64,000 nt of DNA from JABDMH01 sp965223025. Its GTDB lineage: Bacteria; Bacteroidota; Bacteroidia; Chitinophagales; Saprospiraceae. Positions within the stretch are counted from its first letter, which is position 1. Each line of letters begins with the position of its first letter. Of the stretch, positions 55,891-64,000 are shown in pieces. The position numbers and the translations under genes were made by a program. The notes beneath the pieces were generated by a model. That model was not told the origin of the DNA, made no database searches, and saw only the letters and a list, made by a program, of their open reading frames with translations. The DNA lies in NCBI GenBank assembly GCA_965223025.1, contig CBDCVP010000022.1, positions 1,984,001 to 2,048,000 of the forward strand. The letters are read 5' to 3'.

Positions 55891-57153
55891 ATGTCTAAAG
55901 AAATTCAAACGGAGTTACTGAGATTCACGACTGCTGGATCGGTAGATGATGGCAAATCAACACTGATCGGAAGATTGCTCTACGATAGTAAAAGTATTTT
56001 TCAGGATCAGTATGATGATATAGAACGCATCAGTGCCCGCCGGGGTGAAGAAGAGGTCAATCTCGCCTTACTCACAGACGGCCTCAAAGCAGAGCGAGAG
56101 CAAGGTATTACCATTGACGTGGCTTACCGCTACTTCTCGACCCCCAAGCGAAAGTTTATCATTGCTGATACACCGGGTCATATCCAGTACACGCGCAATA
56201 TGGTCACTGGGGCATCGACCGCCAATGTAGCATTGATGCTCATTGATGCTCGCAATGGTGTTGTAGAGCAGACACGCAGACATGCCATCATAGCCTCGCT
56301 ACTGCAAATACCTCACGTAGTGGTTTGTGTCAATAAGATGGACTTGGTCGACTACAGTGAAGAAGTGTTTAATGAAATTCACGATCAATTTGAATCCTTT
56401 GCAGCCAAACTAGATATCAAAGATTTTCACTTTATTCCCATTTCTGCTCTAAGAGGAGACAATGTGGTGATCCGCAGCGATAAAACCAGTTGGTATGAAG
56501 GACCGACATTGATCTATTATCTGGAAAATGTACACATCGCAAGTGACCATAATTTTATTGACTGTCGCTTTCCCGTGCAACATGTGATCCGTCCATACAT
56601 CGATGAATTTCATGATTACCGCGGATATGCAGGCAGACTGGCAGGTGGTGTATTTAAGGTGGGCGACGAGGTGATGGTTTTACCTTCCGGATTTACCTCA
56701 CACATCGCCGGGATCGATTCATTCGATGGTGATTTGCAGGAGGCCTTTCCACCCATGTCGATCACCTTACTGCTGGATGATGACATCGATGTAAGCCGAG
56801 GAGACATGATCGTAAGGGTCAATAACTCCCCCGATGTCACTCAAGATTTGGATGTGATGCTTTGTTGGTTTGATCACACCAGGTCATTACAGCCACGAGG
56901 TAAATACACCATTCGACATACTACTCAAGAGGCACGTTGCATAGTTAAAGAAATCAAATACAAACTTGATATCAACTCCTTACACCGCAATTTGGAAGAT
57001 CGGACCCTTAACATGAACGATATGGGCAGGGTGGTTTTACGCATCACCAAACCACTTTTCACAGATTCATATCGTCAAAATCGCATCACCGGTAGTATTA
57101 TTTTGGTAGATGAAGGCAGCAATAATACGGTAGCTGCTGGAATGATTATCTGA
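55891..57153 (+). CDS. cysN: Sulfate adenylyltransferase subunit 1 (GTPase)
   Basis: The 420-residue GTPase drives APS synthesis by CysD. G1 is GSVDDGKSTLIG, then TDGLKAEREQGITIDVAYRYF (switch I), DTPGH (G3), VNKMDL (G4) and an SAL motif (G5), followed by EF-Tu-like beta-barrel domains. The length is that of a stand-alone CysN without fused CysC, which agrees with the separate cysC upstream. The 83-bp gap to cysD contains no hairpin I can see. Confidence 0.95.
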   Translation: MSKEIQTELLRFTTAGSVDDGKSTLIGRLLYDSKSIFQDQYDDIERISARRGEEEVNLALLTDGLKAEREQGITIDVAYRYFSTPKRKFIIADTPGHIQYTRNMVTGASTANVALMLIDARNGVVEQTRRHAIIASLLQIPHVVVCVNKMDLVDYSEEVFNEIHDQFESFAAKLDIKDFHFIPISALRGDNVVIRSDKTSWYEGPTLIYYLENVHIASDHNFIDCRFPVQHVIRPYIDEFHDYRGYAGRLAGGVFKVGDEVMVLPSGFTSHIAGIDSFDGDLQEAFPPMSITLLLDDDIDVSRGDMIVRVNNSPDVTQDLDVMLCWFDHTRSLQPRGKYTIRHTTQEARCIVKEIKYKLDINSLHRNLEDRTLNMNDMGRVVLRITKPLFTDSYRQNRITGSIILVDEGSNNTVAAGMII

Positions 57154-57209
57154 TCAGCGGTGAATGAAAGTGAAGAATCAACGACTGCAACTACAAAGAT
57201 CCACACAAC

Positions 57210-58295
57210 ATTAGCAAGTCCCACTTTACCTTAGTCACCGGCGCAGCTGGATTCATTGGCTACCACGCGGTGAATAGATTTCTGAGAGCGGGTCATGAGG
57301 TCATCGGTATCGACAACATCAATGATTATTATGATCCACAACTGAAAATGGACAGACTGGACGCTGCCGGCATTGGTAGAGAGTCTTCGGAGTGGCATCG
57401 GGAAGTGACGAGTGTCAGAAACAGAAATTATCGCTTCGTACGTCTCAACCTTGAAGACAAGTCGGCGATAGAAGAAATATTCGACCGGTATCGCTTTGAC
57501 AGCGTGGTACATTTGGCGGCACAGCCTGGTGTGAGGTACAGTCTCATCAACCCGGAGGCCTATGTTCAGAGTAATGTGGTTGGATTTCTCAACATCCTGG
57601 AGGGCTGCCGGCATCATAAGGTAGGTCACTTGGTATATGCCAGTAGCAGCAGTGTCTATGGATTAAACGAAAGCATGCCACTGTCCACCAGTCATACCGT
57701 AGATCATCCTGTTTCCCTCTATGCAGCCACTAAGAAGAGTAATGAGTTGATGGCGCATACATACAGTCATTTGTTTAATCTTCCAACAACAGGACTGAGA
57801 TTTTTTACTGTATATGGACCGTGGGGGCGACCCGATATGGCGGCTCAATTATTTGCAGATGCGATCATTCATGATCGCCCGTTGAAAATTTTTAACGAAG
57901 GTAAACTGAGTCGAGATTTCACCTTTGTCGATGATATTGTCGAAGGAGTCTATCTCGTGAGTGAGCGACCAGCTTCACCTGACATCGAGTGGAGTAGCGT
58001 GCATCCCCAGCCGGCATCTTCCAAAGCACCGTATAAAATCTATAATATTGGCAATAGTAATCCGGTGCAACTGATGGATTTTATTTCTCAAATGGAGACA
58101 GCACTTGGAAAAGAAGCAATAAAGACATATTTACCAATGCAGCCGGGAGACGTCGAACATACTTATGCCGATGTAAAACCTTTGCAACAAGATTTTGGAT
58201 ATCGCCCTAAGACAAAACTGGATGAGGGCTTGACCTCTTTTGCCACCTGGTATCGTGATTATTATTCACCGATAACCCCAAAAAGGTCTGAGTGA
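57210..58295 (+). CDS. UDP-glucuronate 4-epimerase-like SDR enzyme, apparent ATT start
   Basis: This extended SDR epimerase of about 361 residues resembles UDP-glucuronate 4-epimerases that make UDP-galacturonate. VTGAAGFIGYHAVNRFL is the NAD motif, HLAAQPGVRYSLINPEAYVQSNVVGFLNILE and the catalytic SSSSVYGLN...YAATKKSNE (Ser and Tyr-x3-Lys) follow, then FFTVYGPWGRPDMA. The first ATG/GTG/TTG codon in frame is GTG 57270, which would delete the NAD motif. The only in-frame codon placed as the family start is ATT at 57210 (then SKSHFTLVTG). Either ATT is used or an ATG has mutated. Confidence 0.85.
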   Translation: MSKSHFTLVTGAAGFIGYHAVNRFLRAGHEVIGIDNINDYYDPQLKMDRLDAAGIGRESSEWHREVTSVRNRNYRFVRLNLEDKSAIEEIFDRYRFDSVVHLAAQPGVRYSLINPEAYVQSNVVGFLNILEGCRHHKVGHLVYASSSSVYGLNESMPLSTSHTVDHPVSLYAATKKSNELMAHTYSHLFNLPTTGLRFFTVYGPWGRPDMAAQLFADAIIHDRPLKIFNEGKLSRDFTFVDDIVEGVYLVSERPASPDIEWSSVHPQPASSKAPYKIYNIGNSNPVQLMDFISQMETALGKEAIKTYLPMQPGDVEHTYADVKPLQQDFGYRPKTKLDEGLTSFATWYRDYYSPITPKRSE

Positions 58296-58375
58296 TTTTT
58301 TGACAAAGTTCTTATTTTTTGATCCAGTCCTTGATCCGTTTGAGTTTCCTAAATAATTATTTTTCCAGTTAAATC

Positions 58376-59341
58376 TTGAAGACTTTTGCATTGATCGGAG
58401 CAGCTGGCTACATCGCACCCCGGCATATGCATGCCATGAAAGAGTTAGGTCATCAACTGGTGGCCGCCTTTGATCGTCATGATTCAGTGGGTGTGCTAGA
58501 TAAGTACTTTCCTGGGGCTGCTTTTTTTACAGAGTTCGAACGATTTGACCGGCATTTAGAAAAGCTAAAAAGAGCCGGTCAGCAGGTAGATTATATTTCT
58601 GTATGCTCGCCCAATTACCTGCACGACGCGCATATACGTTTTGGTTTGCGATATGGAGCCGATCTGATTTGCGAGAAGCCCGTGGTGCTTAATCCCTGGA
58701 ATATCCAGGCACTGATAGATATGACTTCAGATACGGAATCCCAGGTGCATTGCATATTACAGCTTCGGTTGCACCCCGAAATCATTCAATTAAAACAGCG
58801 CATTGATCATTCACCCTCGGATGAGGTTTTCGACGTCGATTTGACCTACATCACTGCCAGGGGGCAATGGTACTATGCCAGTTGGAAAGGTGATGAAAGT
58901 AAGAGTGGTGGCATCACCACTAATATCGGTATTCATTTCTTCGATGTTTTAATCTGGTTATTTGGTTCTGTACAATCCAACGTCGTTCATCTGCGCACCC
59001 ATGATCGTGCGACCGGTATTTTAAGATTAGAGAGAGCTACAGTACGATGGTTCTTAAGCATCAATGGCGAACACCTGTCACCGGAGGTAGTTTCTGCTGG
59101 AGCCTCCAGCCTACGGACCCTGACCATCTCAGGTGATGACTTGGCCTTGGACGATGGTTTTGAGCTATTACACGTGAAAAGTTACCAGCGCATTTTGGAA
59201 GGAAGGGGTTTTACTCTGGAAGATGCGGAGGCATCGTTGATCTTGTCACACGATATTCGCAAGGTGGCACCGGTGGGATTAGCTAAGGAGAGTCATCCGT
59301 TGGCGAGTTTACCCATGCTAGAACATCCTTTCAAGCAGTGA
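58376..59341 (+). CDS. Gfo/Idh/MocA oxidoreductase, WlbA/WbpB-like (UDP-HexNAcA 3-dehydrogenase type)
   Basis: The 321-residue protein has an N-terminal Rossmann segment (FALIGAAGYIAPRHMHAM), the VDYISVCSPNYLHDAHIRFGLRYGADLICEKPVVLNPWN region with the Lys of EKP, and GGITTNIGIHFFDVLIWLFG near the active-site His. These match WlbA/WbpB enzymes, which oxidise C3 of UDP-N-acetylglucosaminuronic acid for diamino-uronate synthesis. The substrate could come from the TviB-like enzyme. The start is TTG (58376); no better ATG exists upstream in frame. No partner aminotransferase (WlbC/WbpE) is visible in the window. Confidence 0.83.
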   Translation: MKTFALIGAAGYIAPRHMHAMKELGHQLVAAFDRHDSVGVLDKYFPGAAFFTEFERFDRHLEKLKRAGQQVDYISVCSPNYLHDAHIRFGLRYGADLICEKPVVLNPWNIQALIDMTSDTESQVHCILQLRLHPEIIQLKQRIDHSPSDEVFDVDLTYITARGQWYYASWKGDESKSGGITTNIGIHFFDVLIWLFGSVQSNVVHLRTHDRATGILRLERATVRWFLSINGEHLSPEVVSAGASSLRTLTISGDDLALDDGFELLHVKSYQRILEGRGFTLEDAEASLILSHDIRKVAPVGLAKESHPLASLPMLEHPFKQ

Positions 59342-59393
59342 TGCTTCTATTGGAGATTTACATGATTTTGTATTCCACAAAAGATAATAGGTA

Positions 59394-62300
59394 GTGAGTA
59401 AAATAGGACGTAGCAGCACGATGGTCATCGATAAGGAAGATCTGAAAGAATTCCTGGAATTTGAGTTTCACAGCACCATTCGACGACGAGGAAAATCATT
59501 GTTCTTCAGTGATCATGTTCAGAATGTCATCTTTAGCAATCAAGAGATTTCTGCCGAAGTAACCGGTAGTGACTTACAGAAGTTGTATCGAGTACATTTC
59601 TATTTCCAGAAAAAGCGGATCATATCTTCATCGTGTACTTGTCCCTATGACGATGCTTGTAAACATGAGGCGGCATTGAGTTATTATCTTCTTAATACAA
59701 GTGAAAAGCTTTTGTCGAAACAAGGGAAAGGGCCATTTGGTGATTCTCTCCGAAAGATGCAGAATGCCAATGAATTTAGGGAATTGCCAAAGATCCCTAA
59801 ACACTCACCGATGGATCTCATCAAGAGATTAAAGCCTCACATTCCCTACTGGCTCGATAGATTACGGACAGAGCACTGGATGCAATCTGAAACGGAAATA
59901 ACCTCAAAAATATTTGAAGACGGATGGGGTGGGGGGTCAAACGTGTATGGGGAGGTTACTATTAGAAAAGAGAAAGGACGGGTGATGGTGAAATGCAATA
60001 GTTGTGTAGAGCGATCCAAAAAACTCTGTCCACATCAATATCTTGCGCTGGCCAATCTGCATGATTCAGAATTAGGCAATATCTGGTATAATAAGGAATT
60101 AGACTTTGAGAAGGTCTATGCCATGATTGCTGAAGATCATTCGATTTCCAAGGAGAATTTAGTGAGCGCTTTTGATCTGTCGATCATCGGAGATCATTTT
60201 GCCATCAGGCCTAAAGCCAAGGGTCTGGTATTGGGGATGGATAAATCGAAGATTCGCGAGATGGTTCGTCATCAGATGAACATCCAAGCTACTTCTACTG
60301 AGAAGATGTTGAGTGCATTGGAACGTAAAGGGAAATTCCAGAACGGCATGGTCTGGGAAAATTGGAGTGATGAGGAATTGGCGTCGGCTTTTAGAATTAT
60401 TGAAGGGAAATCTGATAAAGGTAGGACCAAGTTGAATGCCTATATTAAGGAAGTTGATTACCCAACCTATTTCAATGCTGACCAACGCCATCTATATCAA
60501 AGTCTAAACTCGGGCCAGCAAGCGATTATGGGTGGTGAGGAGAGTGGTCGCAGAAGCATCCATAAGATTTTGCAAGAGAATATACCGTTGATAAAAAGTA
60601 TACACCAGTACTATCTAGATGAAGATTCAATCAGGACGTATTATCATACCGAGGTGCGTAAGAAAGATTTGCGGCAATTTCATTTTCGTGATGAAAGAGC
60701 CAGAGTTCGGTTTAGAGCTTATATAGAGCATGACCTATTTGTGTTTGAAGTGCGTATTTTTATTGGAGGGAAAGAAGGACATTTCGAGTCGGTGGTTTTT
60801 TTCAACGGTCATTTCCTATGTGCTGATGATGGCATGGCATATTTATACGGTAATCCAGATGATGGCGAGGCCATTAAGTTTTTTAAAGACAATCCAAAGC
60901 TGCTCTTCTTTCCTAGTGATCGTACCTCGTTCTTTACTTTTCTTGAGGAGATCGGCAAGAAATATCCCGTTGACATCGACATACCGTCCATTTCCACGGT
61001 TAAAATTCAGCAGGCTAAACGTAAGGTTTACTTGAAGGAGGTCGAGTCCTATGTAGCATTTGAGCCCATTCTGGAATACCGGCGCACCAAAATAAATGCC
61101 CTGCAACCGCAGCGAATTCATGGCAGGAAGGATTCGCTGAAGATCTTTGATATTGACGAGGACCTGGTGCATAGATTTATCAATGACCTGGAGGGCATGC
61201 ATCCCGACTGGGTTCAAAGGAGGAAAGGTCATGTGTACTATCTGAGCGGCGAAGAATTGATTAGAAATTGGTGGTTTTTAGATTTTTTCGATCGATGTAA
61301 GGCACTTGATATCGAAGTGTATGGCCAGGAGAACCTTAAAAATTTTAATTATAATACCCATAGGGCAACGGTCAGCAGTCAGATAAAGTCAGGCATCGAT
61401 TGGTTTGATGTAAATATTGACATATCATACGGTGATCAAAAGGTGAGCACAAAAGACTGGTTGGAAGCTATAAAGAATAATACTCCCTTTGTCAAACTAG
61501 GCGATGGCTCCATAGGAATATTGCCGACTGAATGGTTGGAAAGGCTCAAACGGGTACAAAAATCGGCCACCTATCGTAAGGATGAGCTGAAGATCGATAA
61601 GTTGAAGTTTAATTTGGTAGATCAGCTTTTTGATGACATGGACATAGACGCTCAGATTTTAGAAGAGATTGCTGAGCGCAAGGAGAAACTGAAATCTTTT
61701 ACTGAGAACAGGGCCTATAAGCTGCCAAAAAATGTGCAAGCTACACTCCGTGATTATCAGGTGGGAGGTTACCGTTGGCTAAAGTTTTTGCAGGAGTTTG
61801 GTTTTGGTGGATGTCTGGCCGATGACATGGGATTGGGAAAGACCTTACAGGCCATTTGTGTGTTGGCTGATCATCATGCCAATCATGCGGACACGACTAG
61901 TTTGGTGGTAGCACCCAGGACCTTGCTATTTAATTGGGCATCGGAGATAGACAAGTTTTGTCCAACACTAACCTATGTCATTCACCACGGACCAAGCAGG
62001 AACAGGGATGTTCAAGATTTAGCATCCTATGATGTAGTCATCAGCACCTACGATACGGTGACCTCAGATATAGAGCTCATGAGGGGCAAAACCTGGGCAT
62101 ATGCGATTCTTGACGAATCGCAGGCCATCAAGAACCCTGGTTCAAAAAGATATAAAGCCATGCGTTTGCTCAAGTCACAATACAGACTTGTGATGACAGG
62201 TACACCGATTGAGAACAGCACATTTGATTTATTTGCCCAGATGAACTTTGCCAATCCCGGCCTGTTGGGCAATATGACTTCTTTCAAAAGAGATTTTGTA

Positions 62301-63131
62301 TTGCCCATTGAGAAGCACCAGGAGGAGGCATCTGCCTCATTGCTGCAGAAAACCATTCATCCCTTTGTTTTGCGGAGAACCAAGGAGCAGGTGGCCAAAG
62401 ATCTTCCCGAGAAAACAGAGAGCATCCTCTATTGTGAGATGGAGAAACCGCAGAGAGAGCAATACGATGAGCTAAAGCACCAGATCAGGGAGAGTATCAT
62501 GAAGAAGGTCAGCAAGAGCAGTGTAGCTCAATCCAAGTTTATAATCTTGGAAGGCTTGCTGAGACTCCGTCAGATGTGCAATGCTCCACAGCTGGTGGAC
62601 CCAGCCGTGGAAGGTAAAAAACAAGACTCCATCAAGCTCAATACCTTAGTAGATCAACTTACGGGCGAAGTGGGCAATCACAATGCATTGGTGTTTTCCC
62701 AATTTGTGGGAATGCTTAAGCTGATTAGAGAGAGACTGGAAGCACTGCAGATACCGTATCTATATCTGGATGGCTCCACTCGCGACCGTCAGAAGGTAGT
62801 CCAGACATTTGAGCAATCCGAAGCGCATCGCATTTTCTTAATCAGCCTCAAGGCCGGCAATACGGGCCTTAATCTGGTCAAGGCAGACTATGTGTATATT
62901 GTAGATCCATGGTGGAATCCAGCAGTGGAAGCACAAGCCATCGATCGTACGCATCGCATCGGTCAGGATAAGCACATCTTTGCATACAAGCTGATCTGCA
63001 AAGATAGTGTGGAGGAAAAAATATTGGATCTACAGAAAAAGAAAAAGAAATTAGCCAGTGATATTATTCATACGGATGCATCCATCATGAAATCTCTCAC
63101 TAAAGAAGATTTATTAGGCTTGTTTGAATAA
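59394..63131 (+). CDS. SWIM zinc-finger SNF2-family helicase
   Basis: The 1245-residue DNA translocase has an N-terminal SWIM zinc finger (SSCTCPYDDACKHEAAL, CxCx(n)CxH) near residues 82-98. A second cysteine-rich segment, VKCNSCVERSKKLCPHQYLAL, lies around 200, followed by a long middle region and a C-terminal Snf2 motor. The motor has motif I ADDMGLGKTLQ (~residues 810-822), Ia VVAPRTLLFNW, II ILDESQAI, III VMTGTPIENS, IV LVFSQF, V GNTGLNLVKADYVYIVDPWWNP and VI QAIDRTHRIGQ. Bacterial homologues are thought to act on chromosomal or foreign DNA, but the role is not established. The start is GTG 59394; ATG 59421 is an alternative. Confidence 0.93.
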   Translation: MSKIGRSSTMVIDKEDLKEFLEFEFHSTIRRRGKSLFFSDHVQNVIFSNQEISAEVTGSDLQKLYRVHFYFQKKRIISSSCTCPYDDACKHEAALSYYLLNTSEKLLSKQGKGPFGDSLRKMQNANEFRELPKIPKHSPMDLIKRLKPHIPYWLDRLRTEHWMQSETEITSKIFEDGWGGGSNVYGEVTIRKEKGRVMVKCNSCVERSKKLCPHQYLALANLHDSELGNIWYNKELDFEKVYAMIAEDHSISKENLVSAFDLSIIGDHFAIRPKAKGLVLGMDKSKIREMVRHQMNIQATSTEKMLSALERKGKFQNGMVWENWSDEELASAFRIIEGKSDKGRTKLNAYIKEVDYPTYFNADQRHLYQSLNSGQQAIMGGEESGRRSIHKILQENIPLIKSIHQYYLDEDSIRTYYHTEVRKKDLRQFHFRDERARVRFRAYIEHDLFVFEVRIFIGGKEGHFESVVFFNGHFLCADDGMAYLYGNPDDGEAIKFFKDNPKLLFFPSDRTSFFTFLEEIGKKYPVDIDIPSISTVKIQQAKRKVYLKEVESYVAFEPILEYRRTKINALQPQRIHGRKDSLKIFDIDEDLVHRFINDLEGMHPDWVQRRKGHVYYLSGEELIRNWWFLDFFDRCKALDIEVYGQENLKNFNYNTHRATVSSQIKSGIDWFDVNIDISYGDQKVSTKDWLEAIKNNTPFVKLGDGSIGILPTEWLERLKRVQKSATYRKDELKIDKLKFNLVDQLFDDMDIDAQILEEIAERKEKLKSFTENRAYKLPKNVQATLRDYQVGGYRWLKFLQEFGFGGCLADDMGLGKTLQAICVLADHHANHADTTSLVVAPRTLLFNWASEIDKFCPTLTYVIHHGPSRNRDVQDLASYDVVISTYDTVTSDIELMRGKTWAYAILDESQAIKNPGSKRYKAMRLLKSQYRLVMTGTPIENSTFDLFAQMNFANPGLLGNMTSFKRDFVLPIEKHQEEASASLLQKTIHPFVLRRTKEQVAKDLPEKTESILYCEMEKPQREQYDELKHQIRESIMKKVSKSSVAQSKFIILEGLLRLRQMCNAPQLVDPAVEGKKQDSIKLNTLVDQLTGEVGNHNALVFSQFVGMLKLIRERLEALQIPYLYLDGSTRDRQKVVQTFEQSEAHRIFLISLKAGNTGLNLVKADYVYIVDPWWNPAVEAQAIDRTHRIGQDKHIFAYKLICKDSVEEKILDLQKKKKKLASDIIHTDASIMKSLTKEDLLGLFE

Positions 63132-63211
63132 TTATTTTTCGAGTCACCCCAATGGATAGTAGCTTTTCTGGAAATAGACATACTAATCACTAAAAATGTC
63201 AGAGCAGTCAG

Positions 63212-63610
63212 ATGAAGGTAGGCGATAAGTATACACATCCTGTGAGATTCACTCAGGCTCAGGTAGAAACCTTTGCACAGGTGACAGGAGACGACAATCC
63301 TTTGCATTTGGATGCCGAATATGCGGCTACTACCCCTTTTAAGAGACCTATTGTACATGGATTTTTGGCAGGTAGTGTCTTTTCAAAAGTCTTTGGTACC
63401 ATATGGCCCGGCAAAGGTACCATCTACCTAAAGCAACAAATGGTTTTTAAACGACCACTTTACGTGGAGACAGATTATGTGGCTTCCTTTGAAGTCATAG
63501 ATTGTCATGAGTCCAGGAGTCGAGTCACCATTAGGACATTGGTCCTGGACCAAGATGGCAAAGAGCAGGTGAGTGGTGAAGCGTTGCTGCAGGGTGGACC
63601 CAAAGAATGA
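63212..63610 (+). CDS. MaoC-family (R)-specific enoyl-CoA hydratase-like protein
   Basis: The 132-residue hot-dog-fold protein has the hydratase-2 motif GDDNPLHLDAEYA, with Asp27 and His32 in the D-x4-H spacing of the active site, and RPIVHGFLAGSVFSKVFG, the acyl-binding loop. Such enzymes hydrate trans-2-enoyl-CoA to (R)-3-hydroxyacyl-CoA in fatty-acid breakdown or PHA synthesis. It follows the helicase by 80 bp in the same direction and precedes the edge gene by 35 bp. Confidence 0.88.
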   Translation: MKVGDKYTHPVRFTQAQVETFAQVTGDDNPLHLDAEYAATTPFKRPIVHGFLAGSVFSKVFGTIWPGKGTIYLKQQMVFKRPLYVETDYVASFEVIDCHESRSRVTIRTLVLDQDGKEQVSGEALLQGGPKE

Positions 63611-63645
63611 GAGATTATTCATGATAGACCATAGATCTGAAAATA

Positions 63646-64000
63646 ATGGCAGCGACCAGTAATATTTCAAGTAGTATCAAGTCACAGATTGAAGATGCCC
63701 TGGTACGCTTTAGCCAACAAGCGGGAATTCAATTCAAAGTGACCTATCGGGGCAAGTTTGTTTATCTATCTGTGTTAGAAAAACCTAGATCTCACTTTGG
63801 TTTCTTCAGAGGAGCTCCTAAGGAGATAGAGACCTTGGTTGGGAGAATGAAATACGGTGACAGTAAAAATCGATGGACGTTTGCCATCTTCAAGTACTCC
63901 AGTGAGCGGTATCACCCTGATGAATTTGGATACCCTGGCTACTCTGAGTTAGATGGTACACTAGAAGGGTGTTTGCGGGCGGCGGGAGCATGGTACCGCC
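63646..64000 (+). CDS. Start of an unrecognised gene running off the window
   Basis: From ATG 63646 the frame is open for 118 codons to the end of the window without a stop. The visible part (MAATSNISSSIKSQIEDALVR, then IQFKVTYRGKFVYLSVLEKP, WTFAIFKYSSERYHPDEFG) has ordinary codon use but no family I recognise. The C-terminus is missing. A position 35 bp after the MaoC gene suggests the same transcription unit. Confidence 0.6.
   Translation, partial: MAATSNISSSIKSQIEDALVRFSQQAGIQFKVTYRGKFVYLSVLEKPRSHFGFFRGAPKEIETLVGRMKYGDSKNRWTFAIFKYSSERYHPDEFGYPGYSELDGTLEGCLRAAGAWYR

Noticed and set aside
1..64000. CRISPR array or Cas genes
   Set aside because: No regularly spaced direct repeats with unique spacers and no Cas-like proteins were seen. 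The closest pattern, at 2723-2926, is the IS21 end-repeat array with irregular spacing.

Overview
The window looks like a chromosomal segment of a Bacteroidota bacterium, probably a free-living marine or sediment member of the Cytophagia/Saprospiria side of the phylum. The evidence is a 1.3-1.4 kb-residue hybrid two-component regulator of the HTCC type, an ELWxxDGT-repeat secreted protein, DUF4369/TlpA-type and DUF3575-type envelope proteins, a UpxY-type NusG paralogue in a capsule-like cluster, an ECF sigma/anti-sigma pair, and IS21 and ISKra4-type insertion sequences. Base composition is roughly 45% G+C with one clearly G+C-richer stretch, the sulfatase at 8.4-9.8 kb. Assignment below phylum is inference.

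Positions 1-8,380 are a mobile-element-scarred region. One large gene for a DUF6259-like secreted glycosidase-type protein (minus strand) has been hit twice. An IS21-family element (2718-5385) splits it with a 5-bp target duplication, and removing the element restores an exactly in-frame 759-codon gene. An ISKra4-type element (5996-7275) sits at its start codon, with the ATG inside a 14-bp duplication. Decayed DNA follows to 8,380. Positions 8,382-13,649 carry secreted carbohydrate-active functions (sulfatase, GH9 cellulase-like enzyme) and an alpha/beta hydrolase. Positions 13.8-21.5 kb are a loose set of single genes and wrecks: a DoxX-like membrane protein, a quinoprotein relic, a frameshifted TlpA-like oxidoreductase, a nitrilase-superfamily enzyme with a convergent small LuxR-type regulator, and a 17-repeat ELWxxDGT protein.

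Positions 21.9-28.6 kb hold regulators: the HTCC hybrid sensor, a two-lobed retropepsin-like protease, and a LytTR response regulator whose phospho-acceptor aspartate is replaced by glycine. The gaps between them contain an IR-bounded 180-bp MITE-like element and a palindrome-rich segment. Positions 28.6-31.5 kb contain dispersed intergenic repeats, a secreted beta-helix protein, an internally inverted ISKra4 relic, and tRNA-Cys(GCA) with its terminator and a partial copy of its 3' end. Positions 31.5-43 kb are mostly ordinary genes: an outer-membrane barrel, a Hyi-like TIM barrel, an M20 amidohydrolase, a YpdA-type flavoprotein, an ECF sigma/anti-sigma/beta-barrel operon, a thioredoxin-fold protein, an M15 peptidase coupled to a conserved uncharacterised 467-residue protein, and several unknowns.

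Positions 43-59.3 kb begin with an intact-looking ISKra4-type element (1265 bp, 8-bp target duplication, a frameshift-joined transposase) directly upstream of metH. Next come a Wzz-like protein abutting metH, an HTH-nucleotidyltransferase regulator, a TviB-like UDP-HexNAc dehydrogenase, UpxY, UDP-glucose dehydrogenase, DUF2061, CysC, CysD, CysN, a UDP-glucuronate epimerase whose only sensible start codon is ATT, and a WlbA-like oxidoreductase. Together these supply UDP-uronic acids and PAPS without any sulfate-reduction genes in view. The most economical reading is a locus for a sulfated, uronic-acid-containing exopolysaccharide, although no glycosyltransferase or sulfotransferase lies in the window. 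The end of the window holds a SWIM-SNF2 helicase, a MaoC hydratase and the start of an unrecognised gene running off the edge.
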